From NCBI GenBank assembly GCA_009692005.1, contig SHZZ01000009.1, positions 30,195-94,194 of the forward strand: a stretch of DNA of 64,000 nucleotides. The letters are read 5' to 3'. Below the pieces are notes generated by a model. That model saw nothing but the letters and a program-made list of their open reading frames with translations, did no database searches and was not told where the DNA came from. Position 1 is the first letter of the stretch, and each line of letters begins with the position of its first letter. The position numbers were made by a program, and so were the translations under genes. Source of the stretch: Gemmataceae bacterium (lineage in GTDB: Bacteria > Planctomycetota > Planctomycetia > Gemmatales > Gemmataceae). Positions 46,996 to 54,987 of the stretch are shown here, piece after piece.

Positions 46996-47160
46996 GAAAA
47001 GACGGGCATCACGGCGTCCAAGGCCCCACAGAGCCAAGCATGAGCGATGGGAAAGTTCTTCCCACCTCGCCCTTTTCATTTCTTTTTTTCCATCGACCGC
47101 TTTCTTGATTACAATACTCCCTACCCATATTGCGGGTTCAACCGGCATGGAGACGCAACG

Positions 47161-48207
47161 GTGTCAACGGACAAAATCGGCGAATACCTCACGCAGTTCA
47201 GCAGCGCCCGCCGGCAGATGATCGAGCAGTTGAGCCGCGTGATCGTAGGGCAGGCGGAAGTCATCGAGCAGATCCTCGCCGCCATATTCACGCGCGGCCA
47301 CTGCCTGCTGGTCGGCGTGCCCGGGCTGGCCAAAACCTTGATGGTAGCCTCCATCAGCCAGATTCTCGATGTCAGCTTCAAACGCATCCAGTTCACCCCC
47401 GATCTCATGCCTTCCGACATCACCGGCACAACCATCTTGGATGAAACCGAGACTGGCAAGCGCGATTTCCGTTTCGTGCGCGGCCCAGTCTTCACCAACA
47501 TCCTGCTGGCGGACGAAATCAACCGCACCCCGCCCAAAACCCAAGCAGCCCTCTTGCAGGCGATGCAGGAACGCGAAGTCACCATAGGCCAGGAAACGCA
47601 CAAGCTGCCTGACCCGTTTTTTGTCATCGCCACGCAAAACCCCATCGAGCAAGAAGGCACCTACCCTTTGCCGGAAGCACAGCAGGACCGCTTCATGTTC
47701 AACATCCTGGTGGACTACCCCAGCCTCGAGGAAGAGAAAAAAATTCTCACCCAGACGACCAAGGATGAAACCCAGGAACTGACGAAAGTGCTGAGCAGCA
47801 AGGCGATCACGAATTTACAAAAGCTGGTGCGGGGTGTGCCGGTAAGTGAATATGTGGTTGATTATGTGGCCCGAGTGGTGCGCTCGACGCGCCCCGGACC
47901 GGAAGCGCCGGATTTCATTCGCAAATGGGTGGACTTTGGCGCCGGCCCGCGAGCCGGGCAATTCCTTATTCGCGCCGGGCAGGCCTTTGCCGCCATGGAT
48001 GGCCGCTTCAGCGTGTCGCTGTCGGACATCCGCAAGGCCGCCATCCCAGTCCTGCGCCATCGCATCGGGGTGAACTTCCAGGCCCAGGCGGAAGGCCAGC
48101 GCACCGATGGAATCGTGCGGAAACTGTTGGAATTTGTTGGCGAACCAGATGTTTCCAAGTACGATCGCGGCGTCCGCGGACGGACCACTGCCAAAAAATT
48201 GGATTAG
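47161..48207 (+). CDS. MoxR-family AAA+ ATPase
   Basis: A 348-residue AAA+ chaperone-like ATPase. Walker A is GVPGLAKT and Walker B ILLADEINRTPPKTQAALLQAMQE; TQNPIEQEGTYPLPEAQQDRF is the MoxR signature with sensor and arginine residues. GTG at 47161 with GGAG 7 bases upstream gives the expected N-terminus; the longer open frame has no support. MoxR proteins usually act with DUF58 and VWA proteins, which here follow at 50.2-57.5 kb after an intervening peroxidase gene. Confidence 0.93.
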   Translation: MSTDKIGEYLTQFSSARRQMIEQLSRVIVGQAEVIEQILAAIFTRGHCLLVGVPGLAKTLMVASISQILDVSFKRIQFTPDLMPSDITGTTILDETETGKRDFRFVRGPVFTNILLADEINRTPPKTQAALLQAMQEREVTIGQETHKLPDPFFVIATQNPIEQEGTYPLPEAQQDRFMFNILVDYPSLEEEKKILTQTTKDETQELTKVLSSKAITNLQKLVRGVPVSEYVVDYVARVVRSTRPGPEAPDFIRKWVDFGAGPRAGQFLIRAGQAFAAMDGRFSVSLSDIRKAAIPVLRHRIGVNFQAQAEGQRTDGIVRKLLEFVGEPDVSKYDRGVRGRTTAKKLD

Positions 48208-48243
48208 ACCTCTTTGCTTTTCCCGCCTGGTAGGAGTTTCTCC

Positions 48244-49677
48244 ATGTTTCGTGTTTTGGCTTCCTGGCGATTTTCCCTGGCCTTGGGCTTTTCACTCGTG
48301 CTGGCTTATTTGGCCAATGCCTTCCCAGCAGACGCCAACCCCGATTGGCAAATACCCAACCCGGCCTGGTTGAAATCCCATGCCAGCCAGAAGCCCATGG
48401 TGTTCATCAATCGCTCGCAACACAAAGCAGAGTGGGAAAAACTACCTTCCTTCTGGAATGAATCTAAAGAGACAATCAAGAGCGCGCTCACGGGAGAAAT
48501 GCAGGAAGTCGCCGTGGTGAAAATCAAACTCCCCATGGGCATCACGCAAAATCCCCCCATCCCGCTGGAAAATGCTCCAACTGTTGCCAAGTGGAAACTC
48601 GGGAAGAAAATTTACTTCGACCCCATCTTGTCTTCGGATGGCACAGTTTCCTGTTCTTCTTGCCACCATCCCGCCAAGGGGTTTACTGACCAGTCCCGGT
48701 TCTCCACGGGGATCAAGGGCAATGTGGGAGGGATGAACGCCCCCACGGTTTACAATTCCGCCTTCAACCTTTCGCATTTCTGGGATGGCCGCGCAATTTC
48801 TCTTGAAGACCAGTCGCAAGGCCCGCCGCAAAACCCCTTGGAAATGTTCGACGGCAAAGGCGCGCCCTGGCACAAGGCGGTGGAAAGAATGAACGCTCGC
48901 CCCGATTATGTCGAGGAATTCCGGGCGGTCTTTGGCACCCTGCCCAACCGTGATGGCGCAGCCAAGGCCATGGCCACCTATGAAAGAACGGTGGTGACGG
49001 GCAATTCCATTCACGACCGCGCCGAGACCGCCATGCGCAAGCGGGTGGAAGAAGCCGAAACGGGCAAACTGGAAGTGAACAACAAAGATTACGAAAAGGT
49101 TCTTCAAGAAGCGGCGGCGGCCAAGGATGTCAACGCACTCGAGGCATTGAAACTCAAAAATCCCAGCCAGGCTGAAATTGCCGAGGCCGCCAAGGGAATC
49201 AACCAGGGCAGGGCTTTGTTCTTTGGCAAGGCCAGGTGCAATGGCTGCCATGTGGGTGACAGCCTGACCGACAGCCAGTTTCACAACCTCGGCGTGGGGG
49301 TCAAGAATGGCGAATTGCCCAAGGATGCTCTCGGCCGTTATGGCGCGCAGCCCACCGGGCACAAAAATCCCGAACACCTGGGCGCTTTCAAAACCCCGCC
49401 CTTGCGCCAGTTGTTGCACACGGCCCCTTACATGCACGATGGCAGCGAAGACACTTTGGAAAAAGTGGTGGAGTTTTACGACAAGGGTGGCAACGCCAAT
49501 CCTTTTCTCGATACTCGCATGCGCGATTTCACCGCTGAGAAGGGGAATGGCAAAGTGATTCCCCTGGCCCTGAAGCTAACCATCGAAGAAAAGGCCAGCC
49601 TGGTTATCTTCATGCGCGCGCTGAATGGAGAACCGGCCGACCCAATCGTCACCGTGCTTCCCGGCAGGGGCAAATAG
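48244..49677 (+). CDS. Di-heme cytochrome c peroxidase / MauG-family protein
   Basis: A 477-residue exported protein with signal peptide (FSLALGFSLVLAYLANAFPADA). Two c-type heme sites are present: CSSCHH in the N-terminal domain and CNGCH in the C-terminal one. FDPILSSDGTVSCSSCH and GAFKTPPLRQLLHTAPYMHDGS are family blocks. A charged helical insert of about 60 residues (RVEEAETGKLEVNNKDYEK) separates the domains. AGGAG precedes ATG 48244. It probably reduces peroxide or oxidises a protein partner in the periplasm. It lies between moxR and DUF58 genes that are usually adjacent. Confidence 0.93.
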   Translation: MFRVLASWRFSLALGFSLVLAYLANAFPADANPDWQIPNPAWLKSHASQKPMVFINRSQHKAEWEKLPSFWNESKETIKSALTGEMQEVAVVKIKLPMGITQNPPIPLENAPTVAKWKLGKKIYFDPILSSDGTVSCSSCHHPAKGFTDQSRFSTGIKGNVGGMNAPTVYNSAFNLSHFWDGRAISLEDQSQGPPQNPLEMFDGKGAPWHKAVERMNARPDYVEEFRAVFGTLPNRDGAAKAMATYERTVVTGNSIHDRAETAMRKRVEEAETGKLEVNNKDYEKVLQEAAAAKDVNALEALKLKNPSQAEIAEAAKGINQGRALFFGKARCNGCHVGDSLTDSQFHNLGVGVKNGELPKDALGRYGAQPTGHKNPEHLGAFKTPPLRQLLHTAPYMHDGSEDTLEKVVEFYDKGGNANPFLDTRMRDFTAEKGNGKVIPLALKLTIEEKASLVIFMRALNGEPADPIVTVLPGRGK

Positions 49678-49696
49678 GCCCTAGTTAGGACTTACC

Positions 49697-50167
49697 ATGG
49701 CTGGCTGGTTTCGGATTTTCACCTCCCTGGAGAATGGACCGGAACCGGCCGCCCTCATGGAGAGTTTGCAAAAACTCTTCCACGGGATTCATGGCAACTT
49801 TCGCACCGATGAAGAAGGCTGGTTCCAGGTCATCCTGGCACATCCCAAGCTGGGAACCCTGGCCATCGACCGCTATTTAACCAGCGAAACTGGGGTGCGC
49901 GGGCAACTGAACGCCTTTGCTGGCTTTTTGGAAACCAAGGGTCAATTCGCTCTCATGGAGCAGTTGATTGCCTCCAAGCAAGTGCTGTCGCTGGAGTTTC
50001 CCACGGAGGATGAAACCGAACCACTGCCCCTGGATGCCATTAGAAACATGGCCATGGCGCTGGCCAGCCTGACCGGCGGCTTCGCCCAGGTGGATGGGAT
50101 CGGTTTCCTCGACGCCCAGGGCGTGGTCCTGGTTCCCGATGAGGAACCGGGGGAGGATTCTCCATGA
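49697..50167 (+). CDS. Hypothetical protein coupled to the DUF58 gene
   Basis: A 156-residue soluble acidic protein starting MAGWFRIFTSLENGPEP, without signal or recognised domain. Its stop overlaps the start of the DUF58 gene (ATGA), so the two are probably co-translated. It is 19 bases after the peroxidase gene. Function is unknown. Confidence 0.75.
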   Translation: MAGWFRIFTSLENGPEPAALMESLQKLFHGIHGNFRTDEEGWFQVILAHPKLGTLAIDRYLTSETGVRGQLNAFAGFLETKGQFALMEQLIASKQVLSLEFPTEDETEPLPLDAIRNMAMALASLTGGFAQVDGIGFLDAQGVVLVPDEEPGEDSP

Positions 50168-51060
50168 AGTCCCCGGAAAAGTACCTGAAGCCTGAGGTCA
50201 TCCGCCAAATTTCCCGGCTCGACCTGCGGGCACGCTTCATCGTCGAGGGATTTCTTTCCGGCCTGCACGCCAGCCCCTTTCAGGGCTTCAGCGTGGAGTT
50301 TTCCGAACACCGGAAATACACCCCAGGCGACGATATCCGAGACATCGATTGGAAGGTTTACGCCCGCACAGAGAAATACTACCTGAAAAAGTTCCAGGCC
50401 GAGACCAATGTCACCGGCTACCTGGCGCTCGACCTCAGCGCTTCCATGGGCTACACCTACCGCCAGGAACTCAACAAATTTGAATACGCCACCTGCCTGG
50501 CCGCCGCCCTGGCTTACCTCATGGTCAATCAGCAGGATCCGGTCGGCCTGGTCACCTTTTCCGAAAAACTCCAGGCTCACCTGGCCCCAAGAAGCAAGCG
50601 CGCCCAGTTCGCCGCCGTCATTTCCGTACTTTCCAACCTGGTCCCCGCCGGCAGTACGGATCATGGCCATTGCCTGCATCAACTGGCGGCGCTCATTCGC
50701 GGCAAAAGCCTGGTCATGATCTTCTCCGACCTTCTCGCCGACCCAGAGCCTATCCTCAATTCCATTCGCCACTTGCGGCATCGCGGGCACGAAATCATCC
50801 TCTTTCACATTCTCGACGAGGCGGAGACCCAGTTCCCTTTTGATGGCATGATCGAGTTCGAGGATGTGGAGACGCCGCAGATTCTCACCGTCGATTCCCG
50901 CGCCATGAAAAAAGATTACTTGCAAGCGGTGGCCAGCTTCCGTGAGAAGTATAAGGAAGAATGCGCCCGCATAGGCTGCGATTATATCGCCATCGACACT
51001 TCGGTGAATTTCGACAAGGCCTTGATGGAATACCTGATACAAAGGCAAACGCGGTTTTAG
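50164..51060 (+). CDS. DUF58 (VWA-like) protein
   Basis: A 298-residue soluble protein with the DUF58 signature FSEHRKYTPGDDIRDIDWKVYARTEKYYLKKFQAE and a following VWA-like core. DLSASMGYTYR is a complete MIDAS-type DxSxS. These proteins work with MoxR ATPases in metal-dependent assembly or folding of partners. Its start overlaps the preceding gene by 4 bases. A repeat copy follows at 51093. Confidence 0.93.
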   Translation: MKSPEKYLKPEVIRQISRLDLRARFIVEGFLSGLHASPFQGFSVEFSEHRKYTPGDDIRDIDWKVYARTEKYYLKKFQAETNVTGYLALDLSASMGYTYRQELNKFEYATCLAAALAYLMVNQQDPVGLVTFSEKLQAHLAPRSKRAQFAAVISVLSNLVPAGSTDHGHCLHQLAALIRGKSLVMIFSDLLADPEPILNSIRHLRHRGHEIILFHILDEAETQFPFDGMIEFEDVETPQILTVDSRAMKKDYLQAVASFREKYKEECARIGCDYIAIDTSVNFDKALMEYLIQRQTRF

Positions 51061-51092
51061 GCCAAGGGTGTTCGCCCAAGGAATGGTGTTCC

Positions 51093-51154
51093 CTTCCTGG
51101 GAACGCCAGGCTCCGGCCTGGCAGATTGATTGGCCGCGCTGAAGCGCGGCCAAT
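51093..51154 (-). repeat. Composite palindromic repeat, copy 3 (inverted)
   Basis: Read on the minus strand it has ATTGGCCGCGCT-TC-AGCGCGGCCAAT (a perfect 12-bp stem), a short spacer, then TGCCAGGCCGGAGCCTGGCG and TTCCCAGGAAG. It matches copy 2 in order but lies in the opposite orientation. It sits between the DUF58 gene and the DUF1559 gene and could also act as a transcription end. Confidence 0.85.
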
Positions 51155-51250
51155 CCCAGGGGAAATAACAAATCAGCTTGCGGATTTCGGCTGAACAGTT
51201 GATGAATTAATTTCTTATTGTTTGTGTTTTTCCTTTCCAGGAGACTCCTC

Positions 51251-52219
51251 GTGAAAACCCGAGCCAGGTTCAAGCACCAAGGGTTTACTCTCATCGAATT
51301 GCTGGTCGTCATTGCCATCATTGCCATCCTCATCGGCTTATTGCTTCCCGCAGTGCAAAAGGTCCGCGAGGCTTCCAGCCGGATCAAGTGCCAGAACAAC
51401 CTCAAGCAAATTGGATTGGCCTGCCATAATTTCGCCAACACCAAGGGCGTTTTGCCAGCCGCCTTTGACCCCGCCACCGGCCTGAGCTGGCATGTTTACC
51501 TGTTGCCCTTTTTAGAACAGGAAAGCCTGTTCAAGCTGTTTGACATGACCAATGCCAGCAACTCGCACGCGATCATTGGGCGCAATGACCCGCACGGACT
51601 GCGCAAGATTGGCCTTTACCTGTGCCCCTCGCAACCGCTGGTTGAACAGGCCTTCGGCGCGCCGAACAACACCAATGGCCCCAGCGACCTGATACCTGCC
51701 AACACCGGCCAGCCGCCAGCCATCACGCACTACTTGGGAGTCAATGGTCCGCGCGGCGCCAACCCCGTCACCGGCCAGACCTACCCCGTTGGCACGACGC
51801 TGCATGAAGGGGTTCCCGTGGCACGAACCGGACTGTTGCAACGCGACGGAGATATCAGGCTGGAGCAAGTCACCGATGGCACATCCAACACGCTCATGGT
51901 CGCGGAGATGTCATGGATTTCGGTCCCGTATGGCACGCGCTATCGAACCTGGGTCCGGGGGGGAGAAGAATACGCTGGGATGTCAGCGGCTCGGCCTTCC
52001 TTTGTCGTCAGTGGCAGGAATATCACCAACGCCATCAATTCGATCTTCACGGCCAATTTGATGGTGCCCTACAACGACATGCCCTTTGGCAGCATGCACA
52101 GCGGGGGCATGAACTCGGTTTTTGGAGATGGCTCGGTTCGTTTTTTGAACCAGAGCTTGAACCTGGCCACCTACAAGGCCTTGGCAAGCCGGAATGGCGG
52201 CGAAGTCACAGCGGAATAA
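51251..52219 (+). CDS. Second DUF1559 prepilin-type protein
   Basis: A 322-residue paralogue of the protein at 2860. The N-terminus has GFTLIELLVVIAIIAILIG and LLPAVQKVREASSR, and the C-terminus HSGGMNSVFGDGSVRFL. A 20-base block around TTGCTTCCCGCAGTGCAAAA is identical in the two genes. The start is GTG 51251 with AGGAG 8 bases upstream. It forms a pair with the lipoprotein gene 16 bases downstream and interrupts the DUF58-BatA gene order. Confidence 0.93.
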   Translation: MKTRARFKHQGFTLIELLVVIAIIAILIGLLLPAVQKVREASSRIKCQNNLKQIGLACHNFANTKGVLPAAFDPATGLSWHVYLLPFLEQESLFKLFDMTNASNSHAIIGRNDPHGLRKIGLYLCPSQPLVEQAFGAPNNTNGPSDLIPANTGQPPAITHYLGVNGPRGANPVTGQTYPVGTTLHEGVPVARTGLLQRDGDIRLEQVTDGTSNTLMVAEMSWISVPYGTRYRTWVRGGEEYAGMSAARPSFVVSGRNITNAINSIFTANLMVPYNDMPFGSMHSGGMNSVFGDGSVRFLNQSLNLATYKALASRNGGEVTAE

Positions 52220-52235
52220 TTAAAGGAAAAACAGC

Positions 52236-52637
52236 ATGGGGAAAGCGGCGGCAAGGATTGGGGCCTTGTTTTTCATCATGATCCTGGCCGGGTGCGGCGG
52301 GGGTGAGGCGCTTTACGATGTTACCGGGATCATTACGCATGAAGGAAAGCCAATACCCAAGGGCTTGATCTTTTTCGACCCAGACCCCACGGCGAAAACG
52401 CCAGGTTCTCAGGGTTTCGCCAATATTGAAAACGGGAAGTACAACACCGCGACGGCAGGGAAGGGCCGCGGTATCAAAGGGGGAAAGTACCTCATTCGCA
52501 TCGGCGGGTTTGATGGCAAAGAAGCGCCGGAGGCCCCGTTCGGCAAATACCTGTTTCCAGAACATCAGTTGACGCAAGATCTGCCAGCGAAGAATCAAAC
52601 CTTTGATTACGATGTCAAGAAGGGTCCTAAATCTTGA
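52236..52637 (+). CDS. Small lipoprotein paired with the second DUF1559 protein
   Basis: A 133-residue lipoprotein with signal and lipobox MILAGC. The mature part (YDVTGIITHEGKPIPKGLIFFDPDP...KGGKYLIRIGGFDG) is beta-rich and resembles planctomycete carboxypeptidase-regulatory-like lipoproteins. It parallels the lipoprotein at 3801 in position, size and fold prediction. No catalytic residues are evident. Confidence 0.82.
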   Translation: MGKAAARIGALFFIMILAGCGGGEALYDVTGIITHEGKPIPKGLIFFDPDPTAKTPGSQGFANIENGKYNTATAGKGRGIKGGKYLIRIGGFDGKEAPEAPFGKYLFPEHQLTQDLPAKNQTFDYDVKKGPKS

Positions 52638-52741
52638 GGTTGGAAACCCATCACTTTTCTATTCTTGGTTCAAGGGATTCGGTAAGATAGGTTCGTCCGG
52701 GCCCAGGCAAGGAATAGGGCCCCCGTTCCTGGTTAGACTCC

Positions 52742-54946
52742 ATGGGATTTGTACACGGTTACCTGTTGGCTGGGCTGGTCCTAGCGGGCTTGCCGGTGGT
52801 GTTTCATTTGCTGATGCGGCAAAAACCGCGCCGCGTGAAATTCCCCGCCATCCGCTTCCTCATGGAAAAAATGCATTCCAACCAGCGCCGCCTGCGCTTG
52901 CAGCACCTGCTTCTCTTAATGCTGCGCATGCTGGTGATCGCCCTGGTCTGCCTGGCGCTGGCGCGGCCGCAAATCACAGCCAGCAACTTCTTTTTTGACC
53001 CCGAGCAGCGCATTGGCGCCGTCCTGCTCTTCGACACCACGCCCACCATGGACTACCGGGGGGGGGGGAAAACGCGGTTGGAAGAAGCGCGAGAACAAGC
53101 CAGCCGATTCCTGGATGAAATATCTCCCGCCAGCAAGATCGCCGTGCTGGATTTATCTTCCCAAAGGGAAGAAGGAAAGGCGCGGGAATGGCTTCCGGAT
53201 CGGCGGGTTGTAAATCAAAAAATCGGGGAGTTGAAAACCCACCCGGCAGCAGGGGGGTTGCCCGGTCAAACCGCCTTCGCTTACCGCCTGCTCGATTCCC
53301 TCAAGCAAACAGAGGAACCGCTGCCGCGCTTTCTCTTTATTTTCTCCGACCGAACCCTGGCGGCCTGGGAAGGGATGGGCATCGCGGGGGTCAAGCCTCC
53401 ACCGGGAATAACCACCCTTTACATCGATGTGGGGCAGGACAACCCTTCGGAAGTGGCGATTGAGAAACTCAGCGTCGATCCGCTGGTCGTAGAACCCGGG
53501 GGAATGTTTTCAGCTCGGGTAGGGTTGCGGGCCACGGGGAAGGATCACAAAACTCTGGTGGAATGCAAGGTGGAGAACCTGGCCGGGGAGCAAAAGATCC
53601 AGGACAAAAAGTCGCTGGTCTGCCCCAAGGATCAGTCCACGGAATTAAGTTTTGATTTCCACGCTCCCAAGCCGGTATTTGAAGATCCGTTGAAGCCTTC
53701 CTTTTTTCAGGTGACGGCGAAACTTTCCTCGGCCGATGCCTGGTCGGGGAATGACCGGAGCTATGCCACCTTCCAGGTGCGGAGGAAAGCGCGGACCTTG
53801 GCGCTGTGCGAGAATTTGCAGACACCCCGGATCTGGCGCGCCGCCGTTGAAGCCGTTGGCCGTTACGCCTGCGACATCCGCACCGTGGCGGAGGGGGAAA
53901 AACTGACGGCACAAGATTTGTCCACCTACCGCTCGGTGGTTCTTTTCCAGGTTGCCGCCCCTTCACAGGCGCTGTGGCAGAAGTTGGAGCCCTATGTCAA
54001 AAGTGGAGGTGGGCTGGCTCTGGTGCCTGGGCCAGGTTTGAGCCCAGTGGCCTATGCCACGCCAGAGGCCCAGATACTTTCCCCGGTGGCGTTTTTGTCA
54101 CTGGAAAAAACTCCCGCTGGCGTTATTGGGCCGCATCTCGGGGGGTTCGACAATGCCCACACATTGACCGCGCCTTTCAAAGATTGGATCGCATCAACCG
54201 ACCCGGATTTCAACCGGCCGGAACTGCGGCCGTTTGCCAATGGCAGGTGGAAAGTTCAACCGGGGCCAGAATCGCTTACCGTTGCCCGCTACATGATTGA
54301 AGGGAAAGAAGAACCGGCGCTGGTGGAAAAAACCGTGGGCTTGGGCCATATACTGGCTTTCACCACGCCTTTGGACGGGTCAATAATGGAGGGTAACCGC
54401 TTTTGGAATAACTTCTGGCAAGATTCTTCTTTCGGGTTAATTCTGGCCGACCGCGCTTGCCAGTACCTGGGCCGTGAGGAAACGGAAGCCCAATGGCAAT
54501 TTATCAGCGGGCAACCAACCATGGTGGAGTTGCCTCTTCCTCCCTGGCGGACCCCTTTCGAATTAAGCGGGCCTGGGTTGACAGCGACGGAAACGGTAGT
54601 GTCGCCCAAAGCGGGGGCTACAACTCTTTTTTTGCCTCAAGCCGTCGAGCCGGGACATTACCAGTTGCTCGACGCGGTGCAACGGCCAATTGCCTATTTC
54701 AGCATCAACCTGAACCCCAAGGAGACGCGGCTGGACCGGGTGGCGCTGGAGGAGGTAGAGAACATTTTGGGCAAGGGGTCGGTGGTGCCGTTGGGGAAAA
54801 AGGCTGATTTGAACGCGAAGATTAAAGAGAATTACCAGCCGCCTTTGGAGCTGCTCCCCTGGCTGCTGCTGCTGTTGCCTTTGGTTCTGGCGCTGGAGAG
54901 TTTCGCTGCCAATAAGTTTTACCGCAAGGAACCTGCGCCTGCGTGA
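52742..54946 (+). CDS. BatA/aerotolerance-type membrane protein with degenerate VWA domain
   Basis: A 734-residue membrane protein. The BatA-type N-terminus (VFHLLMRQKPRRVKFPAIRFLMEKM, then LLLLMLRMLVIALVCLALARPQI) anchors a VWA-like domain whose MIDAS reads FDTTPTMDY, lacking the usual DxSxS serines. A beta-rich central region and one C-terminal helix (LLPWLLLLLPLVLALESF) follow. An 11-G run lies in codons just after the MIDAS (53058-53068). It probably works with the MoxR and DUF58 proteins in an envelope complex. Confidence 0.88.
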   Translation: MGFVHGYLLAGLVLAGLPVVFHLLMRQKPRRVKFPAIRFLMEKMHSNQRRLRLQHLLLLMLRMLVIALVCLALARPQITASNFFFDPEQRIGAVLLFDTTPTMDYRGGGKTRLEEAREQASRFLDEISPASKIAVLDLSSQREEGKAREWLPDRRVVNQKIGELKTHPAAGGLPGQTAFAYRLLDSLKQTEEPLPRFLFIFSDRTLAAWEGMGIAGVKPPPGITTLYIDVGQDNPSEVAIEKLSVDPLVVEPGGMFSARVGLRATGKDHKTLVECKVENLAGEQKIQDKKSLVCPKDQSTELSFDFHAPKPVFEDPLKPSFFQVTAKLSSADAWSGNDRSYATFQVRRKARTLALCENLQTPRIWRAAVEAVGRYACDIRTVAEGEKLTAQDLSTYRSVVLFQVAAPSQALWQKLEPYVKSGGGLALVPGPGLSPVAYATPEAQILSPVAFLSLEKTPAGVIGPHLGGFDNAHTLTAPFKDWIASTDPDFNRPELRPFANGRWKVQPGPESLTVARYMIEGKEEPALVEKTVGLGHILAFTTPLDGSIMEGNRFWNNFWQDSSFGLILADRACQYLGREETEAQWQFISGQPTMVELPLPPWRTPFELSGPGLTATETVVSPKAGATTLFLPQAVEPGHYQLLDAVQRPIAYFSINLNPKETRLDRVALEEVENILGKGSVVPLGKKADLNAKIKENYQPPLELLPWLLLLLPLVLALESFAANKFYRKEPAPA

Positions 54947-54987
54947 ATGGCGAAGAGCAAACTGACTTGATTTGGAGGTAAGTCCGA

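Noticed and set aside
49942..51477. 511-codon minus-strand open frame opposite the hypothetical, DUF58 and DUF1559 genes
   Set aside because: It spans three plus-strand genes and an intergenic repeat and has no recognisable domain.
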